NCBI GenBank assembly: GCA_035995185.1
Contig: DASYKT010000041.1
Location: 124,001 to 188,000 of the forward strand
Length of the DNA: 64,000 bases
From: DASYKT01 sp035995185
GTDB lineage: Bacteria; Acidobacteriota; Blastocatellia; Pyrinomonadales; Pyrinomonadaceae
Direction of reading: 5' to 3'
Shown: piece by piece, positions 24,335 to 31,708 of the stretch
Position numbering within the stretch: position 1 is the stretch's first letter
Layout: every line of letters begins with the position of its first letter
Position numbers and translations under genes: made by a program
Notes under the pieces: generated by a model
What the model was told of the DNA's origin: nothing
Seen by the model: only the letters and a program-made list of their open reading frames with translations
Databases searched by the model: none

Positions 24335-24485
24335 AATCTAAGGTTGGGTGGAAAGCACCACGATACGGTGGCTAAATACTTTTAGGCGCAACGAATTGAA
24401 AAGACTTGTCATCTGAAAGTGTAATGAAACTAGGCTATTACACATTTCTATTAAAAGATGAAAGTTTTTCGGAGGCAATAATATT

Positions 24486-26420
24486 TTGAGTTCTAAAGCT
24501 AAACAAATTTTCCTTTGGGTTTTAATAGTGTTAAGCGCAGTGGCGTTTTACTTTCTGATAATGCGCACGCAGACCAAGAGCCCCACCAAGATCTCCTATG
24601 ACCAGGCGCTGGTCAGAATGGAAAACGGTGATTACACCAAGATGAATCTGAGGTCGGGCACCGTGGAACTGACCGACAAGGACGGCGGGGTCTTTTACGC
24701 TGAGATCAATAAGAGCGAAGCTGCTATTAAGCCGCTGATGGATGCTGCGAAAGCCCGACAGTTAGAGACCACTATCGAACCGCCAAGTGACGGCACCGTA
24801 TTGCTTTTCCTGCTCAACGCCCTTCCGTTCATTCTTCTGATAGGTTTTTGGATATTTATCTTTCGCCAGATGCAGGCCGGCGGCAACAAAGCCCTCAGCT
24901 TTGGCAAATCGCGCGCAAAGCTTCTTAATAACCAGCAGAAACGGGTCACCTTCAAAGATGTGGCCGGCGTTGACGAAGCCAAGGACGAACTGCAGGAAAT
25001 AATCGAATTCTTAAAAGACCCGCAAAAGTTTCAAAAACTCGGCGGGCGCATTCCCAAGGGCGTGTTGATGATGGGCCCCCCGGGAACTGGTAAAACTCTT
25101 TTGGCGAAAGCCGTGGCCGGCGAGGCCAACGTTCCTTTCTTCTCGATCTCCGGTTCGGATTTCGTGGAAATGTTCGTCGGCGTGGGTGCCAGCCGTGTGC
25201 GCGACCTGTTTGAGCAGGGCAAGAAAAACGCACCTTGTATCATTTTCGTCGATGAGATCGACGCGGTCGGGCGCCATCGCGGCGCGGGCCTCGGCGGCGG
25301 GCACGATGAAAGAGAACAGACGCTGAACCAGCTTTTGGTTGAGATGGACGGTTTTGAATCCAACGACGGCGTCATCCTGATGGCCTCGACCAACCGTCCC
25401 GACGTGCTCGATCCGGCGCTGCTTCGTCCCGGACGCTTTGACCGCCGCGTGGTGGTTTCGCGCCCGGACATCAAGGGCCGCGAAGGCATCATAAAAGTTC
25501 ACATCCGCAAGATCCCGCTCGACGCCGATGTCGATATCAGCGTGATCGCCCGCGGCACTCCGGGATTTACCGGCGCCGATCTGGCCAACCTGGTGAACGA
25601 AGCGGCTTTAAGCGCCGCCCGTTTGAACAAGAAAGTTGTTTCGATGGTCGATTTCGAACTGTCGAAAGACAAGGTCTTAATGGGCGCCGAACGCCGCAGC
25701 ATGGTGCTTTCCGATGACGAAAAACGCGTGACCGCTTATCATGAAGCCGGCCACACGCTCGTCGGATTAAGAGTGCCGAATGCCGATCCGGTCCACAAGG
25801 TAACGATCATCCCGCGCGGCATGGCGCTGGGTGTGACGCAGCAGCTGCCCGAAGGCGACCGCTACAGTTATACCAAGGAATATTTGCTGGGACAGATCGC
25901 CATCCTGATGGGCGGCCGCATCGCTGAAGATATTTTCCTCGGCAAAGACAAGATCACCACCGGCGCTTCAAACGATATCGAGCGTGCTACCGAACTCGCC
26001 CGCGCGATGGTGTGCGAATACGGTATGTCCGATCTGGGGCCGCTGACCTTTGGTAAAAAGGAAGAGCAGATCTTTTTAGGCCGCGAGATATCGCAGCATC
26101 GTGATTTTTCCGAAAGCACGGCCATCCGCATCGACGAAGAAGTCAAAAAGATCGTCGATCAGGAGTACGAACGCGCTTACAAGATCATCACCGAAGGCAA
26201 AGATGCCCTGGTCAGGTTAGCGGAAGCGCTGCTCGAACTCGAATCGCTCGACGCTACTCAGGTCCGCCGCGCGGTCGAAGGGTTGCCGCTCAATGATACG
26301 AATGCGGGTACTCCGGCGAGTGACGATAACGACCGTCCGGAAACGAAGGAAGAAAAGGTCAACCCGTTCAAGAAGCCTATCCTGCCCCCGATCACCGGTA
26401 ATAATCCGGCCACGGCGTAG
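24486..26420 (+). CDS. ftsH: ATP-dependent zinc metalloprotease FtsH
   Basis: 644 aa. TTG is used as start: a strong GGAGG lies 10 bases upstream, no closer ATG fits, and the first residues match the family. Two membrane segments (~7-25 and ~98-118) enclose a periplasmic stretch. The AAA domain has Walker A GPPGTGKTLL, Walker B IIFVDEIDAVG and the second region of homology. The protease domain has zinc motif HEAGH near residue 420. A Pro/Asp-rich tail follows. It degrades misfolded and regulatory membrane proteins. A terminator follows at 26445. Confidence 0.97.
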   Translation: MSSKAKQIFLWVLIVLSAVAFYFLIMRTQTKSPTKISYDQALVRMENGDYTKMNLRSGTVELTDKDGGVFYAEINKSEAAIKPLMDAAKARQLETTIEPPSDGTVLLFLLNALPFILLIGFWIFIFRQMQAGGNKALSFGKSRAKLLNNQQKRVTFKDVAGVDEAKDELQEIIEFLKDPQKFQKLGGRIPKGVLMMGPPGTGKTLLAKAVAGEANVPFFSISGSDFVEMFVGVGASRVRDLFEQGKKNAPCIIFVDEIDAVGRHRGAGLGGGHDEREQTLNQLLVEMDGFESNDGVILMASTNRPDVLDPALLRPGRFDRRVVVSRPDIKGREGIIKVHIRKIPLDADVDISVIARGTPGFTGADLANLVNEAALSAARLNKKVVSMVDFELSKDKVLMGAERRSMVLSDDEKRVTAYHEAGHTLVGLRVPNADPVHKVTIIPRGMALGVTQQLPEGDRYSYTKEYLLGQIAILMGGRIAEDIFLGKDKITTGASNDIERATELARAMVCEYGMSDLGPLTFGKKEEQIFLGREISQHRDFSESTAIRIDEEVKKIVDQEYERAYKIITEGKDALVRLAEALLELESLDATQVRRAVEGLPLNDTNAGTPASDDNDRPETKEEKVNPFKKPILPPITGNNPATA

Positions 26421-26444
26421 CGTGAGATAGGACAAAGGATAAGT

Positions 26445-26480
26445 AAAAAGGATAAAGTGAAAGCTTTATCCTTTTTCTTT
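26445..26480 (+). terminator. Rho-independent terminator after ftsH
   Basis: Perfect 13-base arms (26445-26457, 26464-26476) with a six-base loop are followed by a T-rich run. The stem is AAAAAGGATAAAG with its complement. It separates ftsH from the APH-like gene. Confidence 0.85.
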
Positions 26481-26489
26481 TAGACCGGT

Positions 26490-27260
26490 ATGCTGCGAGA
26501 CTTGCTGAAAAAATACGACCATAAACAAATATTCACCGGCTGGTCCGGAGCGCAGGTGTATTATCTGCCCGGCCCGGCGGCCTATCTAAAGATCGCTCCG
26601 GTCGAAAGTTTGACGGATCTTAAACGCGAGGCGGAAGTTCTCAGCTGGCTGAAAGGAAAATTGCCTGTTCCCGACGTTCTGGAGTTTGAAGAGACGGACG
26701 GCAGTTATTTGATATTGATCTCGGAAGTGCGCGGCGTACCGGCATCAGAATACATTGCCGGCAGTCGCGATAACCCGGGCTTAATAGCGGAGTTTGTGGA
26801 AACGTCAGCCGGGGCCATGCGTGCTATGCACGATCTGCCGATCGGTGATTGCGGTTTGCGGGAGGATATTGAGGTAAAGCTGGCCACAGCGCAGGAAAAC
26901 ATTCGCCGCGAATTTGTCGACGAAAGTGATTTCGATATCGAAAATCAAGGCCGCACGGCTTCAGATATTTACGATGAGCTCGTCAAAAAGAAGTCTCTTA
27001 GCGAAGACCTCGTTTTTACTCACGGCGATTTTTGTCTGCCGAATTTCATGATCGCGGATAGCGGTATAAGCGGTTTCATAGACCTCGATCGCGCCGGAGT
27101 GGCTGATCGTTACCAGGACATCGCGTTGTTTTTGCGCAGCTTCGCGTTTAATATCGAAATGCAAATGGATATTCGGGAAGCTTTTTGCCGCGCATACGGC
27201 ATCGGCTCGCTCGATGAAGAAAAACTCTATTATTACCGTTTGCTCGACGAGTTGTTTTGA
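26490..27260 (+). CDS. APH(3')-family aminoglycoside phosphotransferase-like kinase
   Basis: 256 aa, close to the 264-271 of characterised APH(3') enzymes. The signature THGDFCLPNFMI (catalytic Asp), then GFIDLDRAGVADRYQDIALF and a C-terminal YYRLLDELF, match APH(3')-IIa-like proteins. The N-lobe Lys is in AAYLKIAP. It would transfer phosphate from ATP to the 3'-hydroxyl of aminoglycosides. It may confer resistance or act on another cellular substrate. No flanking mobile element is seen, so it appears chromosomal and native. folP starts at its last base (TGATG overlap), so they are probably coupled. Confidence 0.88.
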   Translation: MLRDLLKKYDHKQIFTGWSGAQVYYLPGPAAYLKIAPVESLTDLKREAEVLSWLKGKLPVPDVLEFEETDGSYLILISEVRGVPASEYIAGSRDNPGLIAEFVETSAGAMRAMHDLPIGDCGLREDIEVKLATAQENIRREFVDESDFDIENQGRTASDIYDELVKKKSLSEDLVFTHGDFCLPNFMIADSGISGFIDLDRAGVADRYQDIALFLRSFAFNIEMQMDIREAFCRAYGIGSLDEEKLYYYRLLDELF

Positions 27261-28120
27261 TGGCACGCATCTGGAAAACATCGAAAAGAGAATTAGACTA
27301 CAGCGCCGGAACGCTGGTGATGGGCATTTTAAATGTCACGCCTGACAGTTTTAGCGACGGCGGAAAGTTTGCCTCGGTAGACGATGCTTTAAAAAGGGTC
27401 GGGCAGATGATCGCCGAGGGAATGGATATACTGGACATCGGCGGCGAATCGACCAGACCTGGGCAGGCGGGCAGCGCGCGGATTTCGGCGGATGAGGAAA
27501 TTGCCCGGGTCGTTCCGGTGATCGAAGCTTTAGCCAAAAATTTCGCTGTTCCGATCTCGATCGATACCAGCAAAGCCGAAGTCGCCGAAGCAGCGATAGA
27601 TGCCGGCGCGGAAATAATAAACGACATCTCCGGCCTGCGTTTTGACGCGCGTGTAGCTGAGGTGGCGGCACAAAAAAAGACCGGCCTTGTTTTGATGCAC
27701 CTGCGCGGCACTTTTGAAACGATGCATAAACAGGAACCGGTTTCGGACATTATTCAGGAAGTAAAAAACGGGTTAAAATGGAGTATCGAAAAAGCTCTTG
27801 AGTACGGTGTCGATAAAGGCCGGATCGCGCTCGATATCGGCCTCGGGTTTAGTAAAACTTTCGAGCAGAATTTCGAATTAATGGCCAGGCTGGATCGGAT
27901 ATCGGGCGAATTTCCGGATTACCCGCTCCTCTTCGGCGCGTCGCACAAATCGTTTATCGGCAAAGCCTTAGGCGGTTTGCCGGTGACTGAGAGATTGAGC
28001 GGTTCATTAGCTGCTGCGGCGCTCGCGGTTTGGAACGGGGCCGCGATCATACGCACTCACGATGTAAAAGAAACGGCCCATGCCATACGGGTCGTAGAAG
28101 CTGTCAAAGGTCAAAAATAA
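27260..28120 (+). CDS. folP: Dihydropteroate synthase
   Basis: 286 aa from the ATG at the overlap; the TTG one codon earlier is less likely. It condenses 6-hydroxymethyl-dihydropterin pyrophosphate with p-aminobenzoate in folate synthesis. Motifs: MGILNVTPDSFSDGGKF, IDIGGESTRPG-type region (ILDIGGESTRPGQAG), ISIDTSKAEVAEAAIDAGAE and a C-terminal ASHKSFIGKAL. Typical chromosomal housekeeping form. It shares a one-base overlap with the APH-like gene and is three bases from the next gene, so at least three genes form an operon. Confidence 0.97.
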   Translation: MARIWKTSKRELDYSAGTLVMGILNVTPDSFSDGGKFASVDDALKRVGQMIAEGMDILDIGGESTRPGQAGSARISADEEIARVVPVIEALAKNFAVPISIDTSKAEVAEAAIDAGAEIINDISGLRFDARVAEVAAQKKTGLVLMHLRGTFETMHKQEPVSDIIQEVKNGLKWSIEKALEYGVDKGRIALDIGLGFSKTFEQNFELMARLDRISGEFPDYPLLFGASHKSFIGKALGGLPVTERLSGSLAAAALAVWNGAAIIRTHDVKETAHAIRVVEAVKGQK

Positions 28121-28123
28121 GTA

Positions 28124-28690
28124 ATGCGTTATCAAAATATCATCAGAATTTCAGCCGTCGCGTTTTTGTTTTTTCTCGCGTCCGGTTTTACCGAATGCTA
28201 CAAACCGGTGACCAATACCGGCCTGCCGAAAAAGATCAAAAAAGTGGCGGTGCCGGCTTTCGGGTTCGAAGCCCGCGGGCTGCATTACCGCGTTGAATCG
28301 CGCTTTACCGATGCCGTGGCGAAAGAGATCATCAAGCGCGGTCACGGGCTGATAGTGCAGGGCACGCGCGACGGCGCCGACGCCGCCATCGAAGGCACCA
28401 TCCGCGATTTTAGTTTTTCCGGCGTGCTGCTCGACCGCGAAGGCCGCGCCCGTGTTTTTGAGGTCACCATCGTCGCCGCCGTGACCGTGCGCGACCTGAC
28501 CGATAACAAGGTGCTCTATGACAACCAGAATCTGATCTTCCGCGATTCCTATGAATTCAGCGAAGACCCGCGCAGCTTTTTTAACGAGGAAGACCCGGCC
28601 GTGGAGCGAATGTCGCGCGCCTTTGCCGAATCGGTCGTATCGACCATCGTAAATGGGTTGGGTGTGAAAGAAGAGAGAAAGAGTAAATAG
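28124..28690 (+). CDS. lptE: LPS-assembly lipoprotein LptE-like
   Basis: 188 aa. An N-terminal hydrophobic signal ends at FTEC (Cys25), a weak lipobox. The mature start LPKKIKKVAVPAFGFEARG and the following RFTDAVAKEIIKRG match the LptE family, the partner of LptD in outer-membrane LPS insertion. Family members are 160-200 aa, so the length fits. The gene precedes holA, as lptE does in Escherichia coli. LptD is not in this window. Together with lpxB and lpxD it supports a diderm cell with lipid A. Confidence 0.83.
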   Translation: MRYQNIIRISAVAFLFFLASGFTECYKPVTNTGLPKKIKKVAVPAFGFEARGLHYRVESRFTDAVAKEIIKRGHGLIVQGTRDGADAAIEGTIRDFSFSGVLLDREGRARVFEVTIVAAVTVRDLTDNKVLYDNQNLIFRDSYEFSEDPRSFFNEEDPAVERMSRAFAESVVSTIVNGLGVKEERKSK

Positions 28691-28990
28691 GAGATTCACC
28701 ACAAAGTCACAATGAACACAAAGAGACATAGCAACAACGAATTTATCGGATTACGCTAATAGGCGGAAACATTTTGTGTGATTTTAAGCAAATAGGAGAT
28801 TCACCACAAAGTCACAATGGACACAAAGATAAGATATAGCAATAACTAACTTATCTGATCATGCTAATAGGCGGAAACATTTTGTGTGATTTTAAGCAAA
28901 TAGGAGATTCACCACAAAGTCACAATGGACACAAAGATAACCTAGCAACAATGAATTTATCGGATCACGCTAATAGACGGAACATTTGTT
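28691..28990 (+). repeat. Three-copy tandem repeat, ~105-bp unit
   Basis: Copy 1 is 28691-28795, copy 2 is 28796-28903 and copy 3, shortened, is 28904 to about 28990. Each begins GAGATTCACCACAAAGTCAC and contains CACAAAG plus CGCTAATAG. The repeats sit in the 374-bp gap between lptE and holA. The opposite arm occurs once, at 29028-29056. Confidence 0.9.
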
Positions 28991-29027
28991 TAATTTAATT
29001 AATTAATTGCTTCTTTCTTTTATATTT

Positions 29028-29056
29028 CTTTGTGCTCTTAGTGTCTTTGTGGTGAA
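29028..29056. repeat. Single right arm complementary to the tandem repeat
   Basis: CTTTGTGCTCTTAGTGTCTTTGTGGTGAA (shown here by its ends only, CTTTGTG..TGGTGAA) is the approximate reverse complement of the start of each tandem copy. It ends nine bases before the holA start, so it could shape the holA leader. Confidence 0.75.
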
Positions 29057-29064
29057 AATGATTT

Positions 29065-30090
29065 ATGCCGGTTTTAACGCGCGAACAATTAAAAAAACAG
29101 TACCGGGAGAATAAGATCGCGCCCGTTTATCTTTTCTTTGGCGAGGAAACGTATCTTCGCGATCTGGCGGTAAAGACCATCTCGGACAAGATCTTTGCCG
29201 AGGGCGATCTGCGTGAATTCAACGAGTCGTCGATAAGCCTGGTGAGTTCCGATCTGCGGGACGGCCTGGCCGCCGCCAACCAGCTTCCGATGATGTCGCA
29301 AAAACGCGTGGTGCGCATTACCGAAGTTCGCGTTAGCGACGCGGGGCGTAAAGAAACCATCAGGGAAGAGCACGAGAAGGCGCTGGCCGCCTACCTGAAC
29401 GACCCGGCGGAAACGTCGGTAATATTTTTTGTCGCGGATGAATTGGACAAGCGCCGCAAGATCTCCAAGCTGCTTTTGGATAAATGCACGGCGGTCGAAT
29501 TTGCCCCTTTAAGCGACCGCGAAGTTGTGGACTGGTTAAAAGACCGTTTGAAAGATTTTAACGCCAAAGCCGACGACCGGACGCTGCAATACCTGGTCGC
29601 GACGATCGGCAACGATCTGCGAAAAGTCTCGAGCGAGCTGGAAAAACTTGCCGTCGCTTCGCTGCCGGACGGGATCGTTACCACCGATCTGATCGATGAA
29701 CTCATCTCAAATTCGCGCGAGCTTTCAAACTTTGCCCTGACCGATCATCTCCTGGCGAAAAACCGCGCGCGGGCGCTCGAAACCGTTTATAAATTGCTTA
29801 ATGACGGCGCGGAACCGGTGATGCTTTTGGGGCTGATCGCGAGCAATTATCACCGCCTCGCGCTGGTCAAAGATCTGATGAAGCAGGGCCTGGACCGCAA
29901 AGATGTGGCGCGCGCGGTGAATATGCCTTACAGCAAGCAGGAAGAATTTATGACCGCCGCGCGGCGTCTGGAATGGGAAAAATTAACTCATATTCTGCGC
30001 CGCATGGCCGAAGTCGACCTGGCGATCAAAACATCGGTTGCCACGCCGCGCCTGCAGATCGAGATGCTGGTGTGTGAGCTTACCTCGTAG
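29065..30090 (+). CDS. holA: DNA polymerase III delta subunit
   Basis: 341 aa, the family length. It opens the sliding clamp as part of the clamp loader. The start PVYLFFGEETYLRDLAVKTI is the typical first strand and helix; TSVIFFVADELDKRRKISK and ISNSRELSNFALTDHLL follow, with the C-terminal collar helices ending LQIEMLVCEL. No motif is missing. The gene lies directly after lptE and the tandem repeat. Confidence 0.93.
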   Translation: MPVLTREQLKKQYRENKIAPVYLFFGEETYLRDLAVKTISDKIFAEGDLREFNESSISLVSSDLRDGLAAANQLPMMSQKRVVRITEVRVSDAGRKETIREEHEKALAAYLNDPAETSVIFFVADELDKRRKISKLLLDKCTAVEFAPLSDREVVDWLKDRLKDFNAKADDRTLQYLVATIGNDLRKVSSELEKLAVASLPDGIVTTDLIDELISNSRELSNFALTDHLLAKNRARALETVYKLLNDGAEPVMLLGLIASNYHRLALVKDLMKQGLDRKDVARAVNMPYSKQEEFMTAARRLEWEKLTHILRRMAEVDLAIKTSVATPRLQIEMLVCELTS

Positions 30091-30352
30091 GGTTCACGTA
30101 TATGGAAAGAGAATAACCCCGCCGCTGTTCACAAAAGCCCGCTTAGGTTAAATTCCGCTAATTCATCGTCTCTTTTACATTTCCTCTAAAGTGTTCTCCG
30201 TAGCTACTTATACATTCATATAGCCTATTAACGGGTCGATCCTTTCGGCGCCACGACGCATTCAAAGTGTTAAAGCTCTACCAGAGCGTTTAATAAGATC
30301 ATAAAACCGGGTTTCTTCCCAAGAGCCTGATAATTTTATAGGAGAATTTTTC
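30091..30352. other. Gap between holA and collar gene
   Basis: 262 bases with no supported gene. A stretch near 30232-30252 vaguely resembles a tRNA T-arm but no cloverleaf forms. A good ribosome site (GGAGAA) precedes the following gene. Confidence 0.6.
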
Positions 30353-30862
30353 ATGTCAACACCTTTTATCGGACAAATACAATGTTTTAGTTTTGAAGAC
30401 GCGCCCAGCGGATGGGCCAAATGCGACGGGCAGGAGGTGTCCGTTATTACCTATGCCGATCTTTTTACGCTGATCAGCACCACCTACGGCGGTGACGGCA
30501 TAGATACTTTTGCCCTGCCCGATCTGCGCAGCCGGTTTTCACTGCATGTCGGCGAGGGGCCGGGTTTAAGCAGTTATTCCCTGGGAGATAACGGCGGCGC
30601 GGAAGAGATAACGCTGGCCACGGGAAATTTGCCGAGTCATAGCCACTCGCTTGATGCCAGTTCGGGAACTAAACTACTTTCCAATCCCGCCGGCGCTTCC
30701 CTCGCAGGGGCGGCTATCTATACCACGGCGGTGCGGGATTCGACGCTGAGTTCCGGCAGTATCGGGATGACCGGCAGCGGCGACCCGGCCGCCAGCCTGC
30801 CGCCTTACCTGGCTTTGAACTGGTGTATAGCCCTCGAGGGAACGGTGCCAACCTTTGACTAA
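30353..30862 (+). CDS. Phage tail-collar-domain (microcystin-dependent-like) protein
   Basis: 169 aa. The fold is visible from FIGQIQCFSFEDAPSGWAKC, ADLFTLISTTYGGDG and the ending LPPYLALNWCIALEG, typical of the tail-collar (MdpB-like) family. Many such proteins lie in tandem sets in environmental bacteria; here only one is seen. It contains the LPSHSHSL segment expected in the collar. No other phage genes flank it, so it is more likely a host surface or effector-type protein than prophage. Function uncertain. GGAGAA lies 8 bases before the ATG. Confidence 0.9.
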   Translation: MSTPFIGQIQCFSFEDAPSGWAKCDGQEVSVITYADLFTLISTTYGGDGIDTFALPDLRSRFSLHVGEGPGLSSYSLGDNGGAEEITLATGNLPSHSHSLDASSGTKLLSNPAGASLAGAAIYTTAVRDSTLSSGSIGMTGSGDPAASLPPYLALNWCIALEGTVPTFD

Positions 30863-31045
30863 AAAGCCTTTACCGAGGGCTTAGGTGAATTTGAAAAGAC
30901 GGAAATCCGGGTGTTAACGAAAGTGTGTAAAATACCCACACTCTACTGACGGCCGGGTTTGCCTTCTTTTTTTAAACGGTATTTAGCCGGCGGCCGGTGG
31001 GTAACGGCTTCCCAAAGTTGTTTAGTTAATATAAGCCGCTTTACT

Positions 31046-31324
31046 CTAGCAAGACATTACACAGTGCGCCCAGCAGGAGTAAAGCAGCATATCCTGGTAA
31101 CAATCCGAAAGATGCTGGTACGGGCAATTCGGATCGCCGTTGGGATTGCCCCAATCGCATAAATTTAAGCAATACTGCTCGTTTGCATCGCATTCAGAAC
31201 AACAGGGCGCGGCATGAACGGGAGCAGCATTTTTTACCATAACGACAAAAGAAAGTCCCACAACGAGGACGACAAGAATTATCATCCGCTGAAGTATCCT
31301 CGACGAACGTAAAATTGTGATCAT
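31046..31324 (-). CDS. Small secreted cysteine-rich peptide precursor
   Basis: 92 aa, unknown family. A strong AGGAGG precedes the ATG by six bases, supporting translation. A hydrophobic signal region (~12-40, ending VHAAP) leads to a mature part of about 53 residues with ten Cys, arranged CCSEC, then single Cys residues and a final CWAHCVMSC. The dense, even number of cysteines suggests disulfide bridging or metal binding. It stands alone between the collar gene and leuS. No known toxin, bacteriocin or metallothionein pattern was recognised. Confidence 0.75.
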   Translation of the reverse strand: MITILRSSRILQRMIILVVLVVGLSFVVMVKNAAPVHAAPCCSECDANEQYCLNLCDWGNPNGDPNCPYQHLSDCYQDMLLYSCWAHCVMSC

Positions 31325-31506
31325 TTTTCCTCCTATTGGGTTTTAGTTTTTGGGATTTATGAGAGCCACCTTGTAAAAATCTTTTGGCGTTATTAGTAGC
31401 TAAATATATTTATAAAATATGCTATTTGAATGTTAAAGGCAACAGATTTTGCTAAAGGTAATAATAAGGCTTGTGATCGGGCAAAAAATGCGCTATCTTT
31501 ACGGCA
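31325..31506. other. AT-rich divergent gap before leuS leader
   Basis: First half of the 384-base gap between the Cys-rich peptide gene and leuS. It is AT-rich and probably carries promoters for both genes, but I did not find a clear -35/-10 pair. Confidence 0.5.
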
Positions 31507-31548
31507 ATGATCTTGCGCTTAGAAAAATTTAATCTCCTTCTTAGATAG
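31507..31548 (+). CDS. Putative Leu-rich leader peptide upstream of leuS
   Basis: A 13-residue frame reads MILRLEKFNLLLR, with five Leu, three consecutive (CTC CTT CTT). It ends in TAG at the base of the following hairpin. Amino-acid-rich leaders next to a synthetase or biosynthetic operon typify ribosome-mediated attenuation. No ribosome site was found before the ATG, which weakens the case. Confidence 0.3.
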   Translation: MILRLEKFNLLLR

Positions 31549-31583
31549 CCACTCGACGGAACCTTTGGTTTCGGCGACGTGGC
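31548..31583 (+). promoter_or_regulatory. Hairpin after the Leu-rich leader, possible leuS control
   Basis: GCCACTCG and CGACGTGGC form the base, CGGAACC and GGTTTCG the top around a TTT loop, with one bulge and G-U pairs. It follows the leader stop by no gap. No T-tract follows, so it would not terminate by itself; a second short stem, GGATA/TATCC near 31628-31644, is followed by a T-rich stretch. Confidence 0.4.
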
Positions 31584-31708
31584 GAGCCTCCATTCGAAAA
31601 TCAATCAAAAATAATTATCACTAATTGGATAGATCTTATTTATCCGTTAAACTTGGTCTTTTGTTTGTGCGATAAAACTGCAAACATCTGGCCGCGAGGC
31701 TTAAATTT

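Noticed and set aside
26490..27260. Acquired resistance island
   Set aside because: No insertion sequence, integron or change of base composition was noticed around the APH-like gene.
28691..28990. CRISPR-like repeated units
   Set aside because: Units are ~105 bases in direct contact with no unique spacers and no cas genes are near; it is a tandem repeat.
30232..30260. tRNA-like T-arm sequence GGGTCGATCC
   Set aside because: No acceptor stem, anticodon arm or D-arm could be formed around it.
30353..30862. Prophage remnant suggested by a tail-collar protein
   Set aside because: No other phage genes, attachment sites or integrase occur nearby; this family is common in non-phage contexts.
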